NCBI GenBank assembly: GCA_036506175.1
Contig: DASXSE010000002.1
Span: forward strand, 1 to 39,390
Origin: JAIBJP01 sp036506175
GTDB lineage: Bacteria; Actinomycetota; Thermoleophilia; Gaiellales; Gaiellaceae
Direction: 5' to 3'
DNA length: 39,390 nt
Below are positions 30,583 through 38,025 of this stretch, piece by piece. Made by a program: the position numbers and the translations under genes. Within the stretch, counting starts at the first letter, position 1. Each line of letters starts with the position of its first letter. Under the pieces are notes generated by a model, which was not told the DNA's origin, searched no databases, and was given only the letters and a program-made list of their open reading frames with translations.

Positions 30583-30789
30583 ATGCGAACGGTCGAACAT
30601 GCCGTCGATGTCTGGGATCTCACCGGGATGGATCCCCGGCTCGACTCGAGGCTGCTTCACGACCATCTTCGGAGCTTCGCCGCTGAGGGCTGGGAGCTCG
30701 TCTGGATGGGCGTCAATGTCGATCTCGCGGATCACCACCGCGGGCCGTGCCACGTCCTCGTCCTCAAGCGAATAACCGAGACGCCGTAG
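30583..30789 (+). CDS. Small DUF4177-like protein
   Basis: This 68-residue protein carries the pattern HDHLRSFAAEGWELVWMGVN, the L-x-x-x-G/A-x-E-G-W-E-L-V signature of small DUF4177-type proteins. A predicted beta-alpha-beta layout fits. Function unknown. ATG 30583 follows a long gap. It ends three bases before the first copy of the ACTTGT-18-GTAGAAC module. Confidence 0.65.
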   Translation: MRTVEHAVDVWDLTGMDPRLDSRLLHDHLRSFAAEGWELVWMGVNVDLADHHRGPCHVLVLKRITETP

Positions 30790-30791
30790 AA

Positions 30792-30822
30792 ACTTGTCGC
30801 CGGCGCGCTGGAGGCGTAGAAC
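30792..30822 (+). promoter_or_regulatory. ACTTGT-N18-GTAGAAC module, copy A (cupin gene)
   Basis: ACTTGT (30792-30797) and GTAGAAC (30816-30822) are 18 bases apart. The spacer is G/C-rich and ends in GGAGGC. The cupin start is 49 bases downstream. Confidence 0.75.
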
Positions 30823-30870
30823 ATGCGCCGGGCCGTGACCCATTGTTCTGGATTCGGAAAGGAGAGGTGG

Positions 30871-31233
30871 ATGGCTGGTCTAGAGAGGCGCGACTTCGAG
30901 TCTCCCGACGAGACGCGCACACCCGACAAGACGCGCGTCGATGTCGTAAGGATGGGCGGGACTTCGGCAGCCCGCTACACGTTCGAACCTGGTTGGCGCT
31001 GGTCCGAATGCGTCAAGCCCGTCGTTGGAACCGACAGCTGCCAGGCTCGCCACGTCGGCGTCCTGCAGCAGGGTCGCTTGCACGTCGCCCACGAGGACGG
31101 GTCTGAAGGCGAGGTTGGACCTGGAGAGCCTTATGTGATCGAGCCTGGTCACGACGCCTGGGTCGTAGGCGACGACAGGGTCGTCGCCTACGAGTTTGAA
31201 GCCCGGGCCGCCGAGGAGTACGCGAGGACCTAG
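30871..31233 (+). CDS. Cupin-fold protein
   Basis: This 120-residue protein has a single conserved beta-barrel. GWRWSECVKPVVGTDSCQARHVGVLQQGRLHVAHEDGSEGEVGPGEPYVIEPGHDAWVVGDD covers both cupin motifs, with His residues in QARHVG and PGHDAW. Cupins of this size bind a metal and often act as small sensors or enzymes. ATG 30871 has a strong Shine-Dalgarno (AAAGGAGAGG). It is directly behind module copy A and before repeat element T1. Confidence 0.78.
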   Translation: MAGLERRDFESPDETRTPDKTRVDVVRMGGTSAARYTFEPGWRWSECVKPVVGTDSCQARHVGVLQQGRLHVAHEDGSEGEVGPGEPYVIEPGHDAWVVGDDRVVAYEFEARAAEEYART

Positions 31234-31242
31234 AATCGAATC

Positions 31243-31320
31243 GACCGTCAAAGCACTCAGAAAGGCCCTCTCGGCAGGGCCTTTCTCTTATCGGGGGCGC
31301 CGGATTTGAGGGCCGATACT
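31243..31320. repeat. Hairpin/tRNA-tail-like element, copy T1
   Basis: A hairpin AGAAAGGCCCT (31259-31269) with AGGGCCTTTCT (31276-31286) is followed by CTTATCGGGGGCGCCGGATT. Read on the minus strand, the second part resembles the T-arm and acceptor end of a tRNA running into a terminator. For the plus strand it can terminate the cupin gene. Copies T2 and T3 lie 1.55 and 3.17 kb further on. Confidence 0.7.
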
Positions 31321-31400
31321 TTGAACCGAACGAGGGGATCGAGGTCCTGAGACCGAGGTCGTGCATAGGATCGTCGCATCGCGGCTATGAGGGGAATGAA

Positions 31401-31970
31401 ATGAGGATCCTGCTCGCCTGCCTCGTATCAGCCGTGGTATTCGCCGTTGCAGGGTGTGGCGGAGGCGGTAGCAACGGCACGAGCGCCACTGTCACCGGTG
31501 CGCCGAGCAGCGCCCAGGCCTGGGCCAACAGCGTCTGTCAGGCAGTGACCTCGTGGAACAGTGCGATCACGTCAGCCGGTGTCTCGCTCAAGGACAACCC
31601 CACTGAAGAAGGTCTCAAGAGCGCGGCTGACCAGATTCAAAGTGCGACGAAAACGCTGTCCGATGACCTGAAGGGACTTGGCGCGCCCGATACGAAGAGC
31701 GGGCAAGAGGCGAAAGCGGCGACCGATGGTCTCGCAACCGAGCTGGGACAAGGCCTGGACCAGATCACGAGTGCGGTCGACCAGGCATCGGGCCTGAGTG
31801 GAGCCCTTACCGCCATATCTACGGTCAGCGGCACCCTGGTGAGTATGCGGGATCAGGTGAGCTCGACCGTGCAGCGACTCGAGCAAATAGATGCTCAAGG
31901 CGAGTTGGGCGACGCGTTTGCACGGTCCGAGGCGTGCAACGGCCTCGGCACAACAACTTCGGGATCGTGA
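31401..31970 (+). CDS. Lipoprotein
   Basis: This 189-residue protein has a lipoprotein signal peptide. MRILLACLVSAVVFAVAGC ends in the lipobox V-A-G-C, so Cys19 should be lipidated. A Gly/Ser/Thr-rich linker follows, then a helical domain (about 40-180) rich in Ala, Ser, Gln and Asp. Cys46 and Cys180 could form a disulfide. It probably sits on the outer face of the cytoplasmic membrane. No enzymatic motif or named family is seen. GGGGAA lies upstream of ATG 31401. Confidence 0.8.
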   Translation: MRILLACLVSAVVFAVAGCGGGGSNGTSATVTGAPSSAQAWANSVCQAVTSWNSAITSAGVSLKDNPTEEGLKSAADQIQSATKTLSDDLKGLGAPDTKSGQEAKAATDGLATELGQGLDQITSAVDQASGLSGALTAISTVSGTLVSMRDQVSSTVQRLEQIDAQGELGDAFARSEACNGLGTTTSGS

Positions 31971-32001
31971 GCGCCTCCGACATGTGACGCCGGCGGCCTT
32001 G

Positions 32002-32361
32002 TCAATGACGGTCCGGGTCCATTTCGTCGGCGATCGACGCCTCAGCCGGATGCTTTCGTACGACCGTGTACCCATCGGAGTTGGCGACGACGTCCTCGAC
32101 GTCCGGGTCTTCGTGTCCCGGGAACACCACGAAGTGCGTCTGGTCGCGGCGAATCTCCTCGTACTCGCGAATGGTCAGCCGCACTGACTCCGTACAGTTC
32201 TCCTGACCGCACTCGCAGAGGAACTCCACCTCGTCGCCCGGCGATTCGTCGCCTAAATCGAAACGCTGCGCGAGTTCTTCGACCCGGTCGTTGACCTCAC
32301 GCATCAGCCCCTCGTTACTAGCAACACGAGCGTCTCTGTCCATATCGTGATTATTAGCCAC
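32002..32361 (-). CDS. Conserved small actinobacterial protein with Cys motif
   Basis: This 119-residue acidic protein has a helical first third (NEGLMREVNDRVEELAQRF), then FLCECGQENCTESVRLT with the C-x-C-x5-C pattern. A block YEEIRRDQTHFVVFPGHEDPDVEDVV follows, then a VVRKHPAEASIADE end. I know this layout as a widespread unnamed family in actinobacteria; function unknown, with the cysteines possibly binding a metal. GTG 32361 has AGGAAG six bases upstream. Confidence 0.75.
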   Translation of the reverse strand: MANNHDMDRDARVASNEGLMREVNDRVEELAQRFDLGDESPGDEVEFLCECGQENCTESVRLTIREYEEIRRDQTHFVVFPGHEDPDVEDVVANSDGYTVVRKHPAEASIADEMDPDRH

Positions 32362-32439
32362 TGGAGCTTCCTAGGAACGCTCCGCGGCTTCCGTATGCTC
32401 GGGCATGCGCACGCTCTCGCTCTCGCTAATACGCCGAGA

Positions 32440-32769
32440 CTATTCGGCGCCTCGTGGATCCCAGAGAATGCGAGCGCGTCGCCACGAGCCACGGAGACCG
32501 AGAAGATCGCGCATCCTTTGGGCTGGGCGACCCGTCAGGTTCTGCGCGCTCCCCCAACTAGGCGAGAAGGCATCTAGCTCCGCATCCTCGAGACGGTCGA
32601 GTGGAACCGCGCGGACATCCGTTTCAGCGCTTACACCGACCCGCTCAACGTAGTCGAGCCAGTCCAACGCGAACGCTCCAGCGCGATGAGGGTTCGCTGT
32701 CCAAACGACAAATTGCTTGCGCGCGAACGGCTCGTCGTCCCATTCGACGAGTACAGGCTGGTACCGCAT
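32440..32769 (-). CDS. Hypothetical protein
   Basis: This 109-residue protein starts with YQPVLVEWDDEPFARKQFVVWTANPHRAGAFALDWLDYVERVG, which reads as a well-formed alpha/beta segment. A basic C-terminus follows. No family is recognised. AGAGGCGG lies just before ATG 32769. Confidence 0.5.
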   Translation of the reverse strand: MRYQPVLVEWDDEPFARKQFVVWTANPHRAGAFALDWLDYVERVGVSAETDVRAVPLDRLEDAELDAFSPSWGSAQNLTGRPAQRMRDLLGLRGSWRRARILWDPRGAE

Positions 32770-32790
32770 CCGCCTCTAGGCTCGCTCTGG

Positions 32791-32868
32791 TTGACAGCTA
32801 GTTGCTCGGAAAGGCCCGCCCGGCGGGGCTTTTCTTTTATCGGGGCGCCTGGATTTAAGCCGTTACAG
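32791..32868. repeat. Hairpin/tRNA-tail-like element, copy T2
   Basis: GGAAAGGCCC...GGGGCTTTTC (32808-32834) forms an imperfect hairpin, followed by TTTTATCGGGGCGCCTGGAT. It matches T1 and T3 in both the hairpin and the TATCGGG-C-CC-GGATT part, and also in a GAC...TGCTCGG stretch before the hairpin. Confidence 0.7.
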
Positions 32869-32904
32869 CTTTGAGCGCTCGCGCGGCGGTCTCGTCTCGG
32901 GGGC

Positions 32905-33099
32905 CTAGGGAAGACGGCACACGATCTTGCCGGCATATGGCTCGCCGGCTTGTGAAGATTCGACTCGAGTCACGATGCAAGTCCCGTACCTCGTCTCGAT
33001 CACTTCACCTTCACCAGGGAGTTCGGGCAGTTCGACCTCTTGGACGTCTCTCCAGGTCGATGCCTCGATCGTAACGGTGAACCTCTGCACATCGCCCAT
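32905..33099 (-). CDS. Small beta-rich hypothetical protein
   Basis: This 64-residue protein has VQRFTVTIEASTWRDVQEVELPELPGEGEVIETRYGTCIVTRVE, which looks like a small all-beta fold. No family is recognised. ATG 33099 is chosen; an upstream ATG at 33135 adds a low-complexity head. Confidence 0.5.
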   Translation of the reverse strand: MGDVQRFTVTIEASTWRDVQEVELPELPGEGEVIETRYGTCIVTRVESSQAGEPYAGKIVCRLP

Positions 33100-33262
33100 G
33101 ATCGCATGACCGTGCTGGGGTCCTGTCGCACCCACCGCCCTCGATAACGGTCAGCTCGCGCATCCCAACTGCGGGCAACCCCCATCGGTTGACAAAGGCT
33201 TCTCAGCGATCACAGTGAGAGAGGAAGGCCACTGCGGCCACTGGGACATAGGGGAGGGCACT

Positions 33263-33487
33263 TTGGGGGTGCGACTGCGGCTCAGCGACCCCGAGCTCAT
33301 CGACAACTTGCGTGACTTTCTCGAACGACGCGAGTGCGCCGTCGTGCAGGTCGACGCGGAGACACTCGACGTGGAGCTTCCCCATGAGCACCACGTTGTG
33401 CAGGCGCGCCTCGAGCTTGATCTCTACCTGCGCGTCTGGCAGTCGCTTCACAGCTGGTCGCGGGTCGAGCTCGTCGAGGCACCGTAA
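33263..33487 (+). CDS. Small conserved hypothetical protein
   Basis: This protein of about 74 residues reads LRLSDPELIDNLRDFLERRECAVVQVDAETLDVELP, followed by ARLELDLYLRVWQSLHSWSRVELVE. It is a beta-alpha-beta-beta-alpha layout that I recognise from unnamed small actinobacterial proteins of about 70 residues. The TTG at 33263 has GGGGAGG five bases upstream; GTG 33269 is also possible. Confidence 0.65.
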   Translation: MGVRLRLSDPELIDNLRDFLERRECAVVQVDAETLDVELPHEHHVVQARLELDLYLRVWQSLHSWSRVELVEAP

Positions 33488-33591
33488 ACCGGGGTTCACC
33501 GCCGTTGTCGCGGCTCGTGCTAGCGCTTAAGCGGGGATAGCCCATCGCCTTCCTGTGGGTGCCTCCGCTCCGGTTCCGCGCTCACCCTCGG

Positions 33592-34269
33592 CTATTTACG
33601 GCGAGGCTCGTAATTGCGCTCTTCCTCACGCCCCAGCCAAGCATCAAAAGCCCTCTCTTCTTCAGAACGCTCGGCGCGCTCGACGAAAGCGAGTCCGAAG
33701 ACGTGGTCCCACAAACTGCGGTTGCTCCGGTCGACCCAGCTCCAGAGCTTGCCGAGGACGGCAACCGCAGTGATCCACTCGGCGGTAAGCACCGTGACGT
33801 GTGCAGGCTTCCAGTGGTAGTGCCTGAACGGGTCCGACGGGTCGGGCGCCTCGGTGAAAAGGCCGAACCACGCGACAAAGGCCGCGCCGGCGAAGAGGAC
33901 GGCCAAGCACGCTCGGGCGGCAGAGCGGGCGAGCCCGGGAGGCGTACCGGTGCTCGCGACTCGGACGTAGAAGTCAAGCGCTCGCATCCCGAGCGTGTGG
34001 CCCGTGTGGAGGAAGAGGCCGAAATAGAGGAGGACGGGCACGGCGAGGACGCTTCGCGCGACTTTCCAGAGCACGTCGCTTGTCACGTTCCCATAGTCGT
34101 CCCGTGCGGCGGCCTCGATCGGGGCGGCTACGATCATCGCGACTAGAAGGAGGGGGACGCCGCAGAGAACCCAGTCGATCGCCGAGGCCCCAAAGCGTCG
34201 TCCTAACCCTGCGGAAGCTAGTCCCGTGGGCGCGGTCCGGCCGACGCTAGGCGATGACGAAACCGACAC
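33592..34269 (-). CDS. RDD-family membrane protein
   Basis: This protein of about 225 residues has an RDD domain. GRRFGASAIDWVLCGVPLLLV holds the Arg-Asp pair at the first helix, GHTLGMRALDFYV lies midway, and SLWDHVFGLAFVERA comes at the end. Three to five transmembrane helices are predicted between about 30 and 190. RDD proteins are thought to be transporters or Na+/H+ antiporter relatives. GTG 34269 is preferred; a start at 34383 adds a Cys-rich head running toward repeat T3. Confidence 0.78.
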   Translation of the reverse strand: MSVSSSPSVGRTAPTGLASAGLGRRFGASAIDWVLCGVPLLLVAMIVAAPIEAAARDDYGNVTSDVLWKVARSVLAVPVLLYFGLFLHTGHTLGMRALDFYVRVASTGTPPGLARSAARACLAVLFAGAAFVAWFGLFTEAPDPSDPFRHYHWKPAHVTVLTAEWITAVAVLGKLWSWVDRSNRSLWDHVFGLAFVERAERSEEERAFDAWLGREEERNYEPRRK

Positions 34270-34408
34270 CGTAGTCAGCGCGCATCCGGGTTTCTCCTTG
34301 CACTGGACGGAGGCTGTTGGCGAGCAGCGCCATTCCGTCCTGATTGTCCGCCGACCGCCGCCGTTCCACAAGCTTTCCGGCATCGTGCCTCGACCATTTG
34401 AGCTTCTC

Positions 34409-34480
34409 GGACACAGCGACTGTGCGGGAAAGGCCTCTTAGCAGGGCCTTCTCCTATCGGGCACCCGAATTGAACTGTCA
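34409..34480. repeat. Hairpin/tRNA-tail-like element, copy T3
   Basis: AAGGCC (34430-34435) and GGCCTT (34445-34450) form the hairpin, followed by CTCCTATCGGGCACCCGAAT and TGAACTGTCA. The minus-strand reading GTTCAATTC matches a tRNA T-loop. The rest of the 338-base gap between 34270 and 34607 shows nothing else. Confidence 0.65.
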
Positions 34481-34607
34481 GGGGCGGAGCGCGCCGCGGC
34501 GGGCTACTCGATTCGAGCCCAGCCTCACGCAATCGCTCGGCGAGCACGCAGGCGCCGGCGCGCCACGCCGAGCGCCTGCTCGAGCTCGCCTCGTGAGTCA
34601 GTCGGCC

Positions 34608-35045
34608 CTAGATGATGCTGCCTTGATTGCCGAGTATCCCGCTGACCGCCCCCGCCGGGAAGAGGTCGGTGTGGATGTTCAGGTAGTAGTCCTCCGGGTG
34701 CCGCGCGATGTCCTTGACGACCGCAGAGTCCTGTCCAGTGACGCATCCCGAGGCCCGCGCACCCGAGACCGGCGCGAGCGGAATGACGATCGCGTTCGTC
34801 GCCACGGAGTGGATGTGCGCCGCCGTCACGACCCCGTCAAGGTTCTTCACGTCGAAATAGAAGCAGACGGTGCCCTGAGCCGCATTGAGCTGAAAAATCG
34901 CCACCCCCGTGGCGTCCGGGTCGCCACTCGCTCCTCCGCTTAGAGCCGCTCGCCGGAACGTGCCCCCCGCAGTGGCCGTGCTCGCCACTACCAACACCGC
35001 CAGACCAAGGGCGACGACGACCGCCGCCGACAGCCTCACCTTCAT
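34608..35045 (-). CDS. Secreted CHRD-domain protein
   Basis: This 145-residue protein has a clean signal peptide (about 1-26, ending STATA-G). A CHRD domain follows, with LSGGASGDPDATGVAIFQLNAAQGTVCFYFDVKNLDGVVTAAHIH, then the closing YYLNIHTDLFPAGAVSGIL. CHRD domains were named from chordin, and bacterial ones are secreted beta-barrel proteins of unknown role. ATG 35045 has GAGAGGGGAG upstream. Confidence 0.87.
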   Translation of the reverse strand: MKVRLSAAVVVALGLAVLVVASTATAGGTFRRAALSGGASGDPDATGVAIFQLNAAQGTVCFYFDVKNLDGVVTAAHIHSVATNAIVIPLAPVSGARASGCVTGQDSAVVKDIARHPEDYYLNIHTDLFPAGAVSGILGNQGSII

Positions 35046-35256
35046 CTCCCCTCTCCTCTCTCTTCCTCCCGGGTCTCGTTTGAACGTAGCACCGTGCGTG
35101 AAAAACTCAAGGCGATAACGGGAAGGGGATCAGCCCGCACGCGCGTCTGGTGAGCGTGAGCTTCGCGATCGTCACCACGTGGTTGCTCCTTTGGGGAGCC
35201 GTCGCAGCCTGCGGCACTTCCGCGTACTTGCGCGCCCGCTGACCACCTCTCCGGGC

Positions 35257-35287
35257 ACTTGTCGTCTGGCCGCGAAGGGCGTAGAAC
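35257..35287 (+). promoter_or_regulatory. ACTTGT-N18-GTAGAAC module, copy B (GNAT gene)
   Basis: ACTTGT (35257-35262) and GTAGAAC (35281-35287) are 18 bases apart, and the spacer ends in AAGGGC. It lies 79 bases before the ATG 35366 and 23 bases before ATG 35310. Confidence 0.75.
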
Positions 35288-35365
35288 TGTCGCACGCTCG
35301 ACCTTTCCGATGTTCAGATTCGCGAGGCGCAGTCCGAGGCTGACGACGCAGCGGCTGCGACGCTC

Positions 35366-35818
35366 ATGGCCGCATATCTCGCCTGGGGTAATGAGCGACT
35401 CCGCGCTGAATACGGCATCGAGGAGGCGCCTGCGGTTCCATCCCAGGTCGCAGCAACGCTGAGTACGTACAAGCGACCTTCGGGTGTACTCCTCCTTGCG
35501 GAGGCGGCGGGCCGCCCCGTCGGCGTGGGGGCGCTGCGTCGGCTTCCGGACGGAGCGGCTGAGATCAAGCGCATGTACGTCGTTCCCGAAGCCCGCTCGC
35601 TCCACATCGGCTCGCGGATCCTCGATTACTTGATCGCGTCGGCGCGTGAGCTCGGGGCGGACGTCGTCCGTCTCGACACCACCCGATTCATGGTGGACGC
35701 GCACCGGCTGTACCGGTCTCGGGGCTTCAATGAGCGGCCACCCTACGAGGGCACAGAGATCCCTTCGCATCTCCAGAAGCACTGGTTGTTCTTCGAGCGA
35801 CAGCTTGAGGCTGTGTAA
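35366..35818 (+). CDS. GNAT family N-acetyltransferase
   Basis: This 150-residue protein has the GNAT core: GVGALRRLPDGAAEIKRMYVVPEARSLHIGSRILDYLIASAREL. That covers beta4, the acetyl-CoA pyrophosphate loop (here R-S-L-H-I-G-S) and the following helix. The end LYRSRGFNERPPY is the typical last motif. It should transfer acetyl from acetyl-CoA to an amine of unknown kind. The same frame upstream of ATG 35366 encodes VQIREAQSEADDAAAATL, which looks like a normal GNAT N-terminus but has no start codon, so one base may have been lost there. Confidence 0.8.
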   Translation: MAAYLAWGNERLRAEYGIEEAPAVPSQVAATLSTYKRPSGVLLLAEAAGRPVGVGALRRLPDGAAEIKRMYVVPEARSLHIGSRILDYLIASARELGADVVRLDTTRFMVDAHRLYRSRGFNERPPYEGTEIPSHLQKHWLFFERQLEAV

Positions 35819-35825
35819 CGGCTCC

Positions 35826-35900
35826 AAGTGCCCACCGCCGTCGACACGCCCCGGCTTCCCTCGGCACGTACTGCGAGCCGTCGTAGCGCGACTCGTCCGC
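35826..35900. repeat. Degenerate dispersed repeat, copy R1
   Basis: The 171-base gap after the GNAT gene holds a stretch that translates in one frame to PRHVLRAVVARLVRR. It matches PRKLLRAVIARLLES in copy R2 at 37137, and the DNA is similar as well. Confidence 0.4.
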
Positions 35901-35989
35901 CGGAGGGAACCGGCTTCTCCGCCCCTCGCGGCCTTCAACCCGATCGCGAACCCTCGGCCCGACTCCTGCGGCACGGGTACCGTCCCGAT

Positions 35990-36379
35990 ATGGCGATGCG
36001 GCACGCGTCCTGCTCGTGCGGGCAGCTCACGGTCGAGGTCGAGGGCGACCCTGTCAGGGTCTCGATCTGCCACTGCCTCGCCTGCCAACAGCGCACAGGG
36101 AGCGTGTTCGGGGTGCAGGCACGCTGGCCCCGTGAGCTGGCGCGGATTGAGGGCGACGCAACCGAGTACGTGCGGATCTCCGACGAGGGCGAGGAACGCT
36201 CGCTCTTCTTCTGCCCGCGCTGCGGCGCGACCGTCTACTACTGGTCCGGCCCGGAGCACATCGCGGTGCCGGTCGGTGCGTTCGCCGACCCGAACTTCCC
36301 CGCACCTCGCATTTCGGTGTGGGAAGACCGCATGCACCCGTGGGTCGGACTGCCCGACGGGATCGAGCACATCGGCTGA
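35990..36379 (+). CDS. GFA-domain (CENP-V/GFA) zinc protein
   Basis: This 129-residue protein has the S-(hydroxymethyl)glutathione-synthase/GFA pattern. An N-terminal ASCSCGQLTVEVEGDP is followed by ICHCLACQQRTGSVFGVQA (C-H-C-x2-C), and later FFCPRCGATVYYWS (C-x2-C). These bind one or two zinc ions. The enzyme activity of most family members is not established. ATG 35990 is chosen; the longer frame from 35828 runs through repeat R1. Confidence 0.85.
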   Translation: MAMRHASCSCGQLTVEVEGDPVRVSICHCLACQQRTGSVFGVQARWPRELARIEGDATEYVRISDEGEERSLFFCPRCGATVYYWSGPEHIAVPVGAFADPNFPAPRISVWEDRMHPWVGLPDGIEHIG

Positions 36380-36767
36380 GCGCCTCTAGGTACTCACGGA
36401 AATCGCGACCGGGGAACGCCCTCCCCCTCTCTCGCGCTCGCGCGAGCTCGAAGGTCCGCTGACTTTCCGCTGACCTTTGGGGGACACTTGAGGGACACAG
36501 ACTCCGTCTGCTATTGGCACCAGGAGTGGGCGCGTGACTGGGACGAGGAGTGGAAGCGGCAGGCGTCGCCCGGAGCCTGAGCTGTCCTCTTCTCCCGTCA
36601 TTTGGCGCCGCTCCCGCTATGCCGACGGCGCTCGGTAGCGGCCAACCCTCGCCCCGCAAGCCGTTCTAGCCGCGCTCGTTCTCTTGGCCGGCGAGCGGAA
36701 GCAAAACGCGGCCTATGCGCTCGCCGAGCTCCTCAGCCAGCGGGGGCTAGAACGTCCCTGCGAAGAC
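36380..36767. other. 388-base gap with remnant-like sequence
   Basis: No secure gene is present. The stretch holds a GGGACAC direct repeat (36480-36500) and a TTG-started 30-codon frame (36488-36580), rich in Trp and Asp/Glu, that may be a gene remnant. Copy R3 of the dispersed repeat follows at 36619-36661. Confidence 0.4.
36619..36661. repeat. Degenerate dispersed repeat, copy R3
   Basis: It begins ATGCCG, contains CGGCC near the middle and CCCTCGCC further on, and ends CGCAAGC. These blocks have the same order in copy R2 at 37137-37177. Confidence 0.45.
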
Positions 36768-36798
36768 ACTTGTGGCTTGGGCGCGGGAGGCGTAGAAC
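36768..36798 (+). promoter_or_regulatory. ACTTGT-N18-GTAGAAC module, copy C
   Basis: ACTTGT (36768-36773) and GTAGAAC (36792-36798) are 18 bases apart. The spacer has GGGCGCGGGAGGC. The ABM-like start is 38 bases downstream. Confidence 0.78.
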
Positions 36799-36835
36799 CT
36801 TGGTCACCACCCAGTCTTTCGATGAAGGAGGAGAC

Positions 36836-37123
36836 ATGTACGCACGCGTGGCGACCTTCGAAAGCGACCCTTCCCATGTCGACGACGCGATCGACATGGT
36901 TCGTGCCCAGGTCGAATCGGGCGAGACTCCAGTCGGCCTCGAAGGGGCGAAGATGCTCATGCTCGTAAACCGTGAGACGGGCAAGGGCCTGGGTGTCACT
37001 CTCTTTGAGAGCGAAGAGGCCATGCGGCGCGGCGACGAGGCACTGAACGCCATGAACCCGGGTGGAACCGAGCGGCGAACATCGGTGGAGTTCTTCGAGG
37101 TCCCGGTGCAGACAGTTCGGTAG
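36836..37123 (+). CDS. ABM-fold protein
   Basis: This 95-residue protein has the dimeric alpha-beta barrel pattern. MYARVATFESDPSHVDDAIDMVRAQV and GAKMLMLVNRETGKGLGVTLFESEEAMRRGDEAL are the strand-helix repeats of antibiotic-biosynthesis-monooxygenase-like proteins. No active-site residue is recognisable. A perfect AAGGAGGAG precedes ATG 36836. It is controlled by module copy C, as a relative at 38096 is by copy D. Confidence 0.78.
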   Translation: MYARVATFESDPSHVDDAIDMVRAQVESGETPVGLEGAKMLMLVNRETGKGLGVTLFESEEAMRRGDEALNAMNPGGTERRTSVEFFEVPVQTVR

Positions 37124-37136
37124 AGGCCCCAAGCGC

Positions 37137-37205
37137 ATGCCGCCCCCTCGACAACGGCCCGCCCTCGCCTCGCAAGCTCCTCCGGGCTGTCATAGCGCGG
37201 CTGCT
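37137..37205. repeat. Degenerate dispersed repeat, copy R2
   Basis: In one frame this stretch encodes PSPRKLLRAVIARLLESAD and stays open for about 50 codons without a start. It resembles R1 and R3. It occupies most of the 180-base gap before the DUF2269-like gene. Confidence 0.45.
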
Positions 37206-37303
37206 CGAGTCGGCTGATTGTCTCGCGGTAGCAATCGCCCGTTCAAGCTGCTGTAATCAGGCGCGGCCCAGCCCGCTGTTCGGGTGTGCCGAGGAAGGAA
37301 GAG

Positions 37304-37885
37304 TTGGACACCTACCACGTCGTTCTCTACCTACACCTGCTCTCGCTGGTGCTCTCGCTCATCGCCGTCGGCATCATGGGCGCCTGCCTCTTCGGGCTTC
37401 GCGGCGCGCAGACGCTCGCCGAGGCCGGCCCCTGGGGAATGCTCGCCGGGAAGACCGAACGGGTGTTTCCGGTCGCGATCCTTGGCCTCTTCGGCACGGG
37501 TGCGTACATGACGGCCGACTCCTGGACGTGGAGCACGGGTTGGATCGCGGTCTCGATTGGGGGACTCGCTCTGCTCGCGCTGCAGGGTCCGTTCCTCGCC
37601 GGAGCGCGCGCGAAGCTACTCGAGCACGCGCTCATTGCCAACGGCCCCGGCCCACTCGGCGAAGAGGCGCGCAGGATGACCCGTGACCCCATCCTCTGGA
37701 TCGTCACGTTCGCGAACCCGGCAATCGCCCTCGGGATCATCTGGAACATGACGCTGAAACCAGCCACGGCCGGCGCGGTCGCCGCGGTGGTCGTCGCTTA
37801 CTGTGTTGGCGCTGCCCTCGCGCTTTTCTTCACACGGGCCGCACCAGCCGCCGAGGCTGGACCGGTCGAAGAGCCCGCCGGATAA
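37304..37885 (+). CDS. DUF2269-like integral membrane protein
   Basis: This 193-residue protein has four to five transmembrane helices (about 5-30, 42-62, 70-92, 132-155 and 160-180). The first-helix sequence TYHVVLYLHLLSLVL carries a His that is common in DUF2269-type membrane proteins. Its substrate or function is unknown. The TTG at 37304 is preferred because GAGGAAGGA lies just before it; GTG 37286 would place that sequence inside the gene. Confidence 0.7.
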   Translation: MDTYHVVLYLHLLSLVLSLIAVGIMGACLFGLRGAQTLAEAGPWGMLAGKTERVFPVAILGLFGTGAYMTADSWTWSTGWIAVSIGGLALLALQGPFLAGARAKLLEHALIANGPGPLGEEARRMTRDPILWIVTFANPAIALGIIWNMTLKPATAGAVAAVVVAYCVGAALALFFTRAAPAAEAGPVEEPAG

Positions 37886-37899
37886 CAGGCGCTCCGCTC

Positions 37900-37945
37900 T
37901 AAGGCGCTCGGGCCGTATCTCCCGGTTGGCCGAGCGGAACGCCCT
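37900..37945. repeat. Degenerate dispersed repeat, possible fourth copy
   Basis: AAGGCGCTCGGGCCGTATCT with the following CCGG and CGAGCGG aligns loosely with AAGCTCCTCCGGGCTGTCAT of copy R2. The match is weak. Confidence 0.25.
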
Positions 37946-38025
37946 AGCGGGCCTCGGCCTGGCATCGCCTTAGCGTGGCACCTTTGGGCTCACGTCCAAC
38001 GACCCGGGACCGGTCCCGGCGAGAT

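Noticed and set aside
31287..31330. A complete tRNA gene on the minus strand
   Set aside because: Only a T-arm and acceptor-like 3' part can be seen at T1, T2 and T3; there is no anticodon or D arm.
35042..36370. Minus-strand open frame of 442 codons
   Set aside because: It is antisense to the GNAT and GFA genes, both with clear family motifs.
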